From Metridium senile (Eukaryota; Cnidaria; Anthozoa; Actiniaria; Metridiidae): a stretch of DNA of 64,000 bases. The notes under the pieces are model-generated. The model did not search any database and was not told the DNA's origin. It saw only the letters and a list, made by a program, of their open reading frames with translations. Below, one piece after another: positions 40,201 through 48,422 of the stretch. The stretch covers positions 7,525,073 to 7,589,072 of the forward strand of contig OX459102.1 of the NCBI GenBank assembly GCA_949775045.1, written 5' to 3'. The first letter of the stretch is position 1. Every line of letters starts with the position of its first letter. A program made the position numbers and the translations under genes.

Positions 40201-40944
40201 CATGTTTAAGAGAGCTGTACTATGGTCGAGCATTGCCTTAGGTGTGGCTTGTATTGTTGGGGTCTCTTGGCATATCTTGCTCTACAAATGTAATCGAACA
40301 AATAGAGGTACATAGAAATTGCTATATATAAAATGCTCTTTAAAAATGAACCCTAAATGTAAATGGTCTAGGCCAAATGGGTACTTTGTGCTTGTTTGTT
40401 TGTTTATTTTATTTATTGTTTTGTTTGTTTGTTTGTTTGTATGACAATGCTTTCCAAGACAGAAGTAGATTGTTACCATACAAACATTGTGCTATAAAAA
40501 TATCATTTTAAAAGATATAAATTACAACCCCAAAAATAGTATTTTCGGTTTTCATGTGACGTCATCAAAATGTTAAAATCTAATTGAAAACCGAGAATAC
40601 ATTAAAAGCAGTGATAAATATAAAAATACACAAATTATATAAATTGATAAACCTGAGTAAAATATATAAATTCTCGACAATGTGCTCCATTAAAAATATT
40701 TTCCTAAACTTTAAAAACTCTAAACTTTTCAGTTCAAAGCGGTAAGACGGAAAATCTTGTTACAAAGAAGGAGTTGAAAGATTTTGCAGAAGACTGGCAT
40801 AATGATGTCACCACGTTGCTGTCTGAAATAAAGAATCGCCATCAAAAAGAGTTCTTAAAACTTCACGAACTCAAACTTGAATCTGCAAAGGAAGGATCAA
40901 TTAGGAAGTTGTTTAATAACCTAGGAACATTTAAACAACGCTAA
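17372..40944 (+). CDS. SP-EGF-mucin-TSP1-SEA-FN3x3-iGluR-like channel with potassium filter, downstream intact copy
   Basis: Exons: 17372-17426, 18027-18084, 19013-19338, 20429-21133, 24007-24122, 24668-24735, 25406-25548, 26677-26970, 27273-27572, 28036-28338, 29059-29282, 29418-29660, 36814-36908, 37265-37421, 38912-38982, 39190-39496, 40139-40307, 40733-40944. They sum to 3846 nt (1281 codons) with all phases closing. Residues 1-18 form a signal peptide (MRLQISIFCIVAIFIPCK). Then come an unrecognised 110-residue exon, a Cys cluster like EGF, a Thr/Ala linker, TSP1 (WSGWGSWSTC), SEA with the GSVMV autocleavage-type site, and three FN3. S1 has SPPYLRHN and GIFPTLVKDML, like iGluR ligand domains. 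M1 follows PFTPITILAAVIG. The pore is FWWAFISMTTVGYGD and the inner helix GRAFAICWMLVGN. S2 begins GTKIAALQNS. M4 is AVLWSSIALGVACIVGV after an acidic stretch, and the tail is cytosolic. Membrane location and potassium selectivity are inferred; the ligand is unknown. The only ATG with a signal peptide was chosen as start. Confidence 0.85.
18269..18771. mobile_element. 503-bp element with ~100-bp terminal inverted repeats
   Basis: AATAGACCGATCCAAGGTTA at the left is mirrored by TAACCTTGGATCGGTCTATT at the right. The arms stay complementary through GGGGTGCAGAA and CTGGGGCGAGCAGTAAATGT. It lies in intron 18085-19012 of the downstream channel gene. No frame was found, so it is a non-autonomous DNA element. 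Confidence 0.8.
20135..20290. repeat. (TTCG)n microsatellite
   Basis: Nearly perfect GTTC repeats in intron 19339-20428. They generate RSFV-type repetitive open frames on both strands, which are not genes. Confidence 0.95.
20429..21133 (+). other. Exon coding EGF-like, Thr-rich mucin linker and TSP1 domain
   Basis: This single 705-nt exon of the downstream channel gene encodes about 235 residues. The first ~35 hold a Cys pattern (CGPHG, WRCSCEVGY, DNTC) like the end of an EGF module. About 140 residues then consist almost only of Thr and Ala, with a few Pro-Gly-Glu inserts, encoded by ACA/GCA runs. The end is a thrombospondin type-1 repeat starting SWSGWGSWSTC with five cysteines. The linker is likely O-glycosylated (inference). 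The trinucleotide runs also make long Val-rich frames on the other strand, which are shadows. Confidence 0.85.
21134..24006. other. 2.9-kb intron between TSP1 and SEA exons (downstream copy)
   Basis: The part from about 21345 matches the first bases of the window, showing that the window opens in the same intron of the upstream gene. It holds GGCGATGTTAGGCGATTT-type repeats (21720-21830) and a degenerate GGGGCGGATCCAG-ended foldback at about 23050-23237. No gene seen. Confidence 0.65.
23050..23237. mobile_element. Degenerate hAT-like MITE
   Basis: CAGGGGCGGATCCAGG at the left is roughly mirrored by CTGGATCTGCCCTTG at the right, terminal sequences common in hAT-type MITEs. No clear 8-bp target duplication, so the call is tentative. 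Confidence 0.4.
25199..25339. mobile_element. 141-bp TA-flanked foldback MITE, copy 3
   Basis: Same family as at 5311-5451, in the orthologous intron of the downstream channel gene, with TA at both ends. Confidence 0.75.
28787..28936. mobile_element. 150-bp foldback MITE in the intron before S1
   Basis: GGCCTTTGCATCAAAGCGAG at the left mirrors CTTCGATGTAAAGGCC at the right. The inner arms GACGAACGTTGAGCTTGCAA and TTGCAAGCTCAACGTTCGTC are perfect. It is absent from the equivalent intron of the upstream copy (8422-8955), so it was inserted after the duplication. Confidence 0.75.
33625..33879. mobile_element. 255-bp foldback element
   Basis: TTACTGTGCGACTCACTGTA at the left mirrors TACGGTGAGTCGCACAGTAA at the right, with long pairing arms (ACAAAAACTTTTGAT and matching inner sequence). 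Confidence 0.75.
34126..34293. repeat. Foldback built on ATT/ATC-rich arms
   Basis: TAATCTCAGACTCCACTTTT mirrors AAAGTTAGTGGAGATTA. The inner arms AACATTAGTACTAGTATCAT and ATGATACTAGTACTAATGTT are perfect. Confidence 0.7.
34425..34640. repeat. Foldback built on ATT/ATC-rich arms, neighbouring copy
   Basis: ATAATGATATGGTTAATG at the left mirrors CATTAACCATATCATTAT at the right, with GGTGTACGGT pairing to ACCGTACACC-type sequence in the middle. Probably related to the foldback just upstream. Confidence 0.65.
34682..34823. mobile_element. 142-bp foldback MITE
   Basis: GTCTATGTACTGTGGTATAAACA at the left mirrors GTTTATATCACAGTACATAGAC at the right. The arms continue through GGAGATGTAGAGCA and TGCTCTACATCTCC. 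Confidence 0.75.
35051..35298. mobile_element. 248-bp near-perfect foldback element
   Basis: GATGTGGATGAGGTATGATC at the left is exactly mirrored by GATCATACCTCATCCACATC at the right. The arms stay complementary almost to the centre (GAAACGAAAAGATG / CATCGTTTTCGTTTC). Confidence 0.8.
36301..36560. repeat. 54-bp tandem repeat, about 5 units
   Basis: Units run from ATGATTTAAGGAACTTTAAG to CTAGAAATGCTCAAACCA with a 54-bp period. CTTTAAGC-rich sequence follows up to about 36745, just before the pore exon. Confidence 0.85.
36814..37421 (+). other. Pore-loop and inner-helix exons of the downstream channel copy
   Basis: Exon 36814-36908 encodes the pore helix (GFWWAFISMTTVG). Exon 37265-37421 completes the filter (YGDRRP) and encodes the inner helix GRAFAICWMLVGN followed by ISLMFASITISL. 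The phase-2 intron between them splits the first glycine codon of the GYG filter. The equivalent intron in the upstream copy is 11259-11923. In potassium channels TVGYGD coordinates potassium through backbone carbonyls; animal iGluRs usually lack it. Confidence 0.88.
37489..38890. repeat. Expanded 27-bp minisatellite (about 52 units)
   Basis: A tandem array of a 27-bp unit built on CATATATCTACCAACGTGTA, with variants ACTTTACG, ACATTACG and CACTATGTA. It fills almost all of intron 37422-38911. Because 27 is a multiple of three and the unit lacks stops in most frames, it creates long repetitive open frames on both strands (up to about 300 codons). These are not genes. Confidence 0.95.
39535..39775. 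repeat. Purine-rich GGGAGA tract
   Basis: About 240 bp of nearly pure G/A on the plus strand in the intron between the S2 and M4 exons. The matching intron of the upstream copy (13010-13593) has only a short trace. It could form non-B DNA (inference). Confidence 0.85.
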
Positions 40945-41087
40945 AGCTAATGCTAGCATATTGGACTATGAAAATTGTTATCAAAAAGAGATTTTAAAAC
41001 TTTACAAAATCAAACTTGAATCGGAAGGGTTGGTCATTGTAAATATGCTTGTCCCATTGCTGAAGCTAATGCTTGCACATTGGACGT

Positions 41088-41356
41088 CATCCTCGGGAAT
41101 CCAGGGAGTTATCTGCTGTCGCTCGTTTCTCGCTCCCAGAAAAAATACCCCTGGGAACGTAGTCTGTTGGAGCTTGTTCCGGAAGTCAAAATTCAAACTT
41201 ATTTAACGACTTTCTTTGAATGGTTATCGTGATTTTCATCTCATTTTCAATCAGGCAAGAGCTGAATTTTGACTTCCGGAACAAGCTCCAGCATACTACC
41301 AGGGGTATTTTATCTGGGAGCGAGAAACGAAGATTACCCCTTGGTTCCCGAGGATG
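41088..41356. mobile_element. 269-bp foldback MITE with 9-bp target duplication
   Basis: CATCCTCGGGAA at the left mirrors TTCCCGAGGATG at the right, with long arms (GTTCCGGAAGTCAAAATTCA and the reverse). ATTGGACGT is duplicated at 41079-41087 and 41357-41365. The upstream copy keeps the empty site (ATTGGACGATGAAAGTTAC, about 14730), so insertion followed the duplication. Confidence 0.85.
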
Positions 41357-41828
41357 ATTGGACGTTGAAAGTTACTTATGCTATCGATTCTGTAAATAGG
41401 AGCTGAATGGGTATTCTGACTTTCTATGAATCGACTTAACTGACTATATATATATATATTGACTTGAACTGAATTGATTTGACTTTGTATAGATTGACTT
41501 AAACTGACCTAGATTGGCAATTCTGTAAAAAGGAGTTGAATCTTTAATCTGACTTTATGTAAAAAGACTTGAACCAAGTCAGACTTGATTTGACTTGACT
41601 TGACTTGATTTGACTTTATATATATTGACTTGAATTGATCTAGTCTAGCCATTCTGTAAATACGACTGTAATCAGTAATCTGACTTTATGTTTTATAACT
41701 TGAACGATGCCAAACTTAATTTGACTTGACTTGACTTGCTGAATTGATTTGACTTAGACTTGACTTTAGTTGATCTCAATTGAATTGATCTCAATTAATT
41801 GACTTGACTTAAACTGAATTAATTTGAT

Positions 41829-42417
41829 TTAAGGACGTTCGCGGGGAATGCTCGCGCGCATCCTACTACGCACGAAAACGTGCGGTGAGGAACGCCTGGG
41901 TGATTTTCCTTCTATAAGATAAACAAGCGCGCAGGCGTGCCGATTTTCGATGTTTGAAGCTAAATAACTAAAAAAAACGGTCGGTGACCCCCATTTTTTA
42001 TCTTATAAATCAAAATAACTACTGAAGATAGGTCTTCGCTTAGTTTTTGCACAGAAAATCGGCTTTTTCACATTTTTTTTCACACTCGAAAACGACAAAA
42101 TGCGGCCATTTTGCTCGAGACGTACGTTCTATTTCTCCAAAAAAGGTATTTATTTTCTCATTTTGTGTCAAAACATCGCTTTATTTCGAAATATTATTAG
42201 TTTCAAAAACATTTCATGGCCTTCTTATATTATGACTGGCATTTTTTACTAATTTTTGTTTTTGTTTTTGCCACCAAGACAGTTCGTCACGCAGCTTGCG
42301 AAAATTGCCGACTTTGAGGCCATTTTAGCTTATTCGATGTGTCTAATTTAGTTTTATCAACTGGCAAAGTCTCAGCAAATTGACATTTACTTTGCTTTTT
42401 CCCGCGAACGTCCTTAA
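41829..42417. mobile_element. 589-bp TTAA-flanked element
   Basis: TTAAGGACGTTCGCGGG at the left mirrors CCCGCGAACGTCCTTAA at the right. The TTAAGGACG start is shared with the 3.1-kb element at 1605-4701, so both may use the same transposase. No coding frame. Confidence 0.75.
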
Positions 42418-42884
42418 ATAAATATCACTCAATCGATTGTAGTCTTAAAATGCACCTGTACTAAAACTTTTAATCGTGAGCTTTTTCTGTTAATTACGCA
42501 AGTGTTTTTATTTGTTGCAACAGCGGGACTATACAAAGCACGATGCATGTAATTTAGAGCAGATTTCGTATGAAAAGTTCAGTGTAATGTGCGTGATTCG
42601 CCGCGACCGTGATGTTTCTAGAATTTTGATATTAGCCTTGCCGTATCTTTACCGCTTTTTAGCCGTGAGCTTTTTATAGTCATACGAAATCTTCTCTGCT
42701 CGAACGTAGGACCTTAATTAACATGTATTTCCATACTTAGAATAAATATTTCTTTAAATTGTACGCTATAATTAAGACAATGGTAAATAAAAAAATTATA
42801 AAACAAATAAAACAAATGTTTCTAAATGACTCAAAATATATAATAATCAGTCAGAACGGACCAGTAACATAAGACCTGCCTCGA

Positions 42885-42970
42885 ATCCTAAAGTCGCCTA
42901 AAGTCGCACTAAAAAGCATAAAAACGCCAAATCTCGCTTAAAAACGCCTAAAACCGCATTAAATTGCCCA
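42885..42970. repeat. Phased decamer array (CGCCTAAAGT-like)
   Basis: About nine degenerate 10-bp units (CGCCTAAAGT, CGCTTAAAAA, CGCCTAAAAC) outside any gene. Confidence 0.8.
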
Positions 42971-43927
42971 AAAGCTTCTCCCGTTATTTTGATTAAATCA
43001 TCTAAAGTTTCCTTAATGCAGAGTAATTACAAATCCCACAATAGTTTTACGCGAAAACTCCGAGGAAACGAGCTGAAGTTCGATCAGTCTAAATTCTAGC
43101 CGCGAGGGAATTAATGGCCAGGATTTCGTTCGATTGAACTTCAACTCGCTTCCTCGGACTTTTCGCGTAAAAGTAGGGACTGTTTTGCAGTCTAACTTTC
43201 TTGATGTCTTCTTGCATAATTGCTATCAAACTCAAACTCAAAATATTCCTTTCAACATAATAAGCCCCTGATACAATAAGAGCTGGTGGTCGTTCTGTCT
43301 GGCAATTACAATGACGTTTCACACACGAGCTAATTTAATGATACACTTATTTTTAGTGAGTGTAAAGCACGAAAACTCAACAATAAATCAAGAAGTCCTT
43401 GGATTGTACTTGTGACATTTTAAAAATAACTTTAATAACTTTACTAATTTAATTTAATTTTATATTGTTCTATTTCATTTTATTCTGTTGTGTTGTGTTT
43501 TGTTTTGTTTTGTTGTGTTGTGTTGTTTTATTTTACTTTGCTTTAGTTTAATTAACTTCCTGAATGTTAGTTTTAGTTAGTTTTAGTATTTTCTTATTTC
43601 TGTTTTGTTTGTTATTCCATATATATCTTAGATTAGTATATTTTGTGTAATTCTCTTTGATTCATTTTAGTTTACTTTTATTTTAATAAATTACTCTGTT
43701 TTGTGTGATTTTATATTAACTGTTGTATATTGTTATATATATATTTGTTGTTTTTATTTTGACTAAACTGTCCCAATATTGTTTAGTTTATTTATTTGTC
43801 AATGATTTGCTAATGATATATAATGAGAACCAAACCTAATCATTAAACTAATTATACGTTTCATTAGTTCACTTAATTGGTTCACAAGGTTTATAATACT
43901 TATATTGTTTAATGATGTTCTTTGAGT

Positions 43928-43933
43928 CTATCT
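43928..43933. other. Left target-site duplication (CTATCT) of the giant element
   Basis: CTATCT lies directly outside the left inverted repeat; the same six bases follow the right inverted repeat at 61032-61037. Confidence 0.8.
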
Positions 43934-44537
43934 TATGGCGTACGGAACCGTTCAAAATTGATCCGGACTATTGTCTATATCGGTTATACAATTATCGATA
44001 TTGATAATTGTATTGTCAAGGTCTTGGTAATTCAAATGCGAAGATGATTTATTGTCGATGTCGATAATTCTATTATCGAATTGGAGTTTGAAAATCCCGC
44101 ATTATCGAGGTCTGAAATCGTATTATCGAGGTCAGAAAATAACTACAATCTATTATCGAGGTCTGAGTATTTTCGATATCAATAATACATTTGCGTGGTC
44201 TGAAATCGTAATATCGAGGTCAGAAAATAACCTGCATTATATTACCGAGGTCTGAGTATTTTCGATATCGATAATGCATTTGCGAGGTCTGAAATCTTAT
44301 ACTTTTAAGAATTTATTTTTTCACGTTTTTTTTCCCCAAAGCACTCAATAATGCAAAAAAGACCCCCCCCCCCCCCCCCCTTCTACCTTACAGGTACGGA
44401 GCGAAAATCCAAACTGAAAGAAATTTAATAATAATAACACTGGGAAATGCATGGGAGAAGGAATTAAATGACTGCTGCTTTAATACTCCTACATTTGTTT
44501 CCGTTTATTCCAATTCTTAAATATCTAAATTTTGAAT
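43934..44537 (+). repeat. Left terminal inverted repeat of the giant element
   Basis: Nearly identical to the reverse complement of 60412-61031. It contains at least six short direct repeats around TATCGAGGTCTGA, TATCGAGGTCAGA and GCGAGGTCTGA (44100-44290), a poly-C run near 44365, and a spurious frame at 44052-44255. Confidence 0.88.
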
Positions 44538-44919
44538 CAACCTCGTTCCCAGGTTCCTCTCACTTCGCTTTTGGGTGGGGCGCACAAAGAGAAGGGAGAA
44601 GGCCCTCAGAATAAAAAAGAGTATTGGAAATAATTTATTTTAGAGAAGAAAAGAAGGGAAAAGGGATTACTGGAAGAGAAGAAATTAGAAAGAGAAACAT
44701 GACAAAAATCTCTTATTTATCTTTTGTAATGAACACAATTATATTCACACAGACAGTTTTATTTATTCAATTAATATCTATACAAAAATGATATATTGGT
44801 TGCTTCACAGGTTATATTGTTTTATGAACAACAATTGCAATTCTCTGCTCCTTTTAGTTTCTCATTCTCTTCTCTTATGCTTGAGATATTGAACTAAAAA
44901 AAACATGCTGATGGAGTTG

Positions 44920-47900
44920 TTATTCCAACTTATAACAAACAGTCTCGATTATAATTTTCATGGTCAATGTCTGACCGGTCAATTCTGCCTTTTCTTCAAG
45001 TGTGGCAAGGGGAACATTCTCTCCAAACATTTCCCCTTCCTGCATGCGAAAGGTAGCCAGAGTGATTACTTTGTCAGTTGTTGGGTCGGAGCCTTGTATA
45101 ACAAATCTAAAGAAGTGTCAAAAATTATAATATTAAAATCAATCACTAATCGGGAAGAAATATTACCCTAACATTCCAGTCATTATGATTATCATTTTTA
45201 TCACTACCCCCGCCACCATCATCAACCACATTACCATTCCATTACTGTTATCAGCATTGTAACCCTCTTTAGCAAAAAAATCATAATCAATATCATCTTC
45301 ATCATTCGTAGTATCTATAATTATCATTACATAACTACTTTACCTTATTCCAACTGTTAAACACGAAAGCGCAGACAGAACCTGTAGGTATATGCTGCAT
45401 GTTGGCTTGAAAAATATAAGTACTCGCCATTTGCTCCCATGCGCAATGAATGTTTCGCTGACGAGAGGTGTTCGTCCTCCATCACTCATCTCCTTCACTC
45501 TGACCACCTCTGTTTTGAAATGTGGAATTGTCCACGTGAAGCTTTCAATTTTACCTTTTCTAGGTACCAACGCATGTGTGTTCTATTAAGACAAAAAATA
45601 CTAATAAAACAATGCATTAACAAATAGACATTTTAAATCTCATTACCATTAATGAAAGGGAACAACAATATACACATTTTCTGTGCATATGAGCTACCGT
45701 TGGGTAATGATTAATAATAATAAAAATAATAATAATTCATAGTATTTCATAGTATAACGTTTTTTCAACCAAAATGTTTTTTTATTATTTCCCAAGCTTT
45801 CGGGCCTAACAGACCATGATCAGGGTTACAGTCAAAGTTTATAAAACGGTTGAAAAACCACGAATACAATCAAAGGATCTTTATCATCTAAATATATTGA
45901 TAAAGAAATAAGTGTTAATATGTTTATATATTATAAAAACAAATTATACAGTGGTGAGTTACGTTATGTGAATATAAAAACTATCATTAAAAATATAGAA
46001 AGATAAATATCTGTAAAACTAGATTATTATGTTTGGATATGATTACATACTTTTTTCAAAAGAGTGTCCTTAAGTTTTTCCTCGTGGACTTGCAACAGTT
46101 TTACGTGGTGTTCAGCACTTTCCTTCGTATGTAGGCTCAACTCTTTTTTCGTCCCCCAGACGTGGCAGCCCTCAACTTGGCACTCCACCCGCCTCTCATC
46201 ACAGCTCTGAAGGTGCATGTGTACCTCATTCCTAGAGTTTTAAAATCTTTCGTTATCATTCAATATATAACTGAACGATTTATTACGTACGTTTCGTACG
46301 TTTTTCTTGTTCCCTTTATATCATTAGCCTGTCTGTCCCCAATAACAAGTCACGCCTTTAACCCCAAAGCATAACCTTACTCCCCCTCCACCCCCTCGAA
46401 CCTAATCCTAACCTCTCCCCCCCCCCCCCCCCCCATGCCCCATGCCCCATGCCCCATCCCGGCCGTAGAAATATTCTCCCCTCCAGGCCAGTATATCGAA
46501 ACTTCAATATATTCCTTATTCATATCATGCATACCTTTTTATAAGTGCTGTACATCCTAATGGACAATTGACATCACCTAACGAACATTCGTTTGTGATG
46601 TGAACGTCCATGTTAGCTGAGCGGACTTCCTGGCTACATCCCAGGGTACATTTCTTCTTTTGGAAACCACAACAACGGTCATGGGCATCTTTGTTCTTCC
46701 TCTTGAAAACAAGCACGCAGCCCTCATTACTGCACCCTTTAATGTCTTCCTCTGGGCAACTATGTGACACCAGTCCGCCCAATTCTCCTTCTGCAAGACA
46801 CAGTTTGCACTGCGCCTTCACTTGTGCCAGGAGATTTTTGGCGAAAAAGTTCACTTTAAGTAGCTCTGTACTATCAATCGTTGATCGGCAAATAGGACAG
46901 TGCCTATTAAGGATACTTCTTTGTATCTTTTGTACACATGTCTTACAAAATGTGTGGTCACATTTTAGCAAACATGGCTCTATCATGACATCGTTGCTGA
47001 AATGTAGAATAACTTTAATTAGGAACTCAATCTCTTCAGTTCAATAAGCATACAAACTAACACTCAATTCATTTAAAAGTACTCTTCATAAGAAACTTCT
47101 AAATAAACAAATCTTTTTATTGCATTTCAATCTATAATAGTAATTAACGTAACCATAATTTTACGTTACTCTTCAATATAATCAATAACAGTACATATTT
47201 TGTAATTCCATCAATTATTGTTTAGTAACAATAGCTTATCAATAAATTATCAATAGTTAGTATATATTTAATAATTTCATCATTTTTGGGAACATTAGTT
47301 TTTTAATACATTATCAATAGTTAGTTTCGTGAATATTTGATATATTTTTTGACATGTAAATAGGTTTTTTTTAAAATATATACAGCCGATCTCGAAATAG
47401 GCTCAGATTTCAGCCTTTGGGGTTTCGTGCGCCGGCGATACTCTCCCCCGTAAACGGGGGAGAGTATACGTATCGCGGGCGCACGAAACCCCAACGGCTG
47501 AAATCTGAGCCTAATCTCGAAAAGGTTGTCCACATGTTAAGACATATATACTAAAAGAAATATCACGTGACTCATTTTATAATCACTTTCCGAGCGTGTA
47601 GAAAGTCAGGTACTTTAGCGAGGGAAGATACTGCTTGTTTGAATTAACTGCCATATTACTTTCAAACGTGCCTGACTTTCTACACGCGTGGAAAGTGAAT
47701 ATATAAGTGAGTCACGTGATATTTCTTTTAGTATATATGTCTTTTCAGTTGGACAACCTTTTCGAGATCGGCTGTATATGTATGTACAATGTATTGTAAT
47801 TAGATTATTTAGTTTGAGAGCCACAAGTTTACTAGTGTTTTAGCCGAATGTTAAATAAACTCGCAGGAATGTTTTATCAGGATTTAAAACCACGCGGCGA

Positions 47901-48229
47901 AGCAAAGTGGTTTTAGACCTGATAAAACACGATCTGCGAGTTTATTAAACGGCTTAAAAACTTCAACCTATATTTTGTGTTTTTGTAAAAAAAATCAAGG
48001 ATTTATGGAAGTTTATTAGAGAAAACTCAGGTTAAAGTTTATGTAAATTAGGGTGAATCTACACTCGTCACGGTTATGATTTCTTTTTAAAAATTTCTCA
48101 TGATTTACAAATGCCTTTTTTAACACTATTTAGTTATTATTATTATTGATCAACAAAGACGTGCAAGACTTACCAAACATGGCATTGATATTCATTAGGT
48201 GTTTCTTCGACGATACGAATGTTTTGCAT
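44920..48229 (-). CDS. TRAF-like RING / zinc finger / MATH E3 ubiquitin ligase
   Basis: Exons (minus strand): 48229-48174, 46996-46535, 46231-46051, 45582-45344, 45106-44920. They total 1125 nt (374 residues) with phases closing. The N-terminus MQNIRIVEETPNEYQCHVC starts a RING finger whose first Cys pair is in exon 1 and the rest in exon 2 (CDHTFCKTC, CPIC). TRAF-type zinc fingers follow (CSNEGC, HDRCC, CTLGC, CPLGC, HLQSC), then a short coiled coil (VKLLQVHEEKLKDTLLKK). The end resembles a MATH/TRAF-C domain (IESFTWTIPHF, then FVIQGSD and TLATFRMQEGE). TRAF-family proteins use the RING to ubiquitinate substrates and the MATH domain to bind receptors. This one is shorter than most TRAFs. It lies within the giant element's TIRs, so it is probably cargo. 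Its ATG is 194 bp from the integrase stop, on the same strand. Confidence 0.82.
47378..47779. mobile_element. Foldback element containing a nested MITE
   Basis: ATATACAGCCGATCTCGAAA at the left mirrors TTTCGAGATCGGCTGTATAT at the right. Inner arms (ATATATACTAAAAGAAATAT and the reverse) continue the pairing. It lies in the first intron of the TRAF-like gene. The left arm is split by the nested MITE at 47398-47513. Confidence 0.75.
47398..47513. mobile_element. 116-bp nested foldback MITE with 9-bp target duplication
   Basis: TAGGCTCAGATTTCAGCC at the left mirrors GGCTGAAATCTGAGCCTA at the right. ATCTCGAAA occurs at 47389-47397 and 47514-47522. Its removal restores the left arm of the outer foldback. 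Confidence 0.85.
47837..47960. mobile_element. Foldback MITE in the TRAF-like gene intron
   Basis: GTTTTAGCCGAATGTTAAATAAACTCGCAG-type left arm mirrors CTGCGAGTTTATTAAACGGC at the right, with TGTTTTATCAGG pairing to CCTGATAAAACA inside. Confidence 0.7.
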
Positions 48230-48422
48230 AGTTGTAGTTGTACTTAAAAACGAGAGCAAAAACTGCGAATGAACAATGAATTCAGAATCACGCGAACCCT
48301 TATATTTAATGATACAGGTCGGAAACGGTCATTATTTTGATAAGAAACTATTTACATTTCATGTGCAGCATTATCTTTCAATCAACAAAAGTGAGAGAGG
48401 CAGTAATTTATGAGCAATGATT

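Larger units (their letters stand above)
40945..43927. other. 3' flank of the downstream channel gene up to the giant element
   Basis: It repeats the upstream copy's flank (TTGACTT-rich repeats at 41400-41840, homology to 15290-15490 at 42480-42670). It is interrupted by a MITE at 41088-41356 and a TTAA element at 41829-42417. A CGCCTAAAGT decamer array lies at 42885-42970 and a foldback at about 43047-43176. No gene seen. Confidence 0.65.

Noticed and set aside
44052..44255. 67-codon frame present in both TIRs of the giant element
   Set aside because: Made of the short TATCGAGGTC repeats; no homology or start context, explained by the duplicated TIR.
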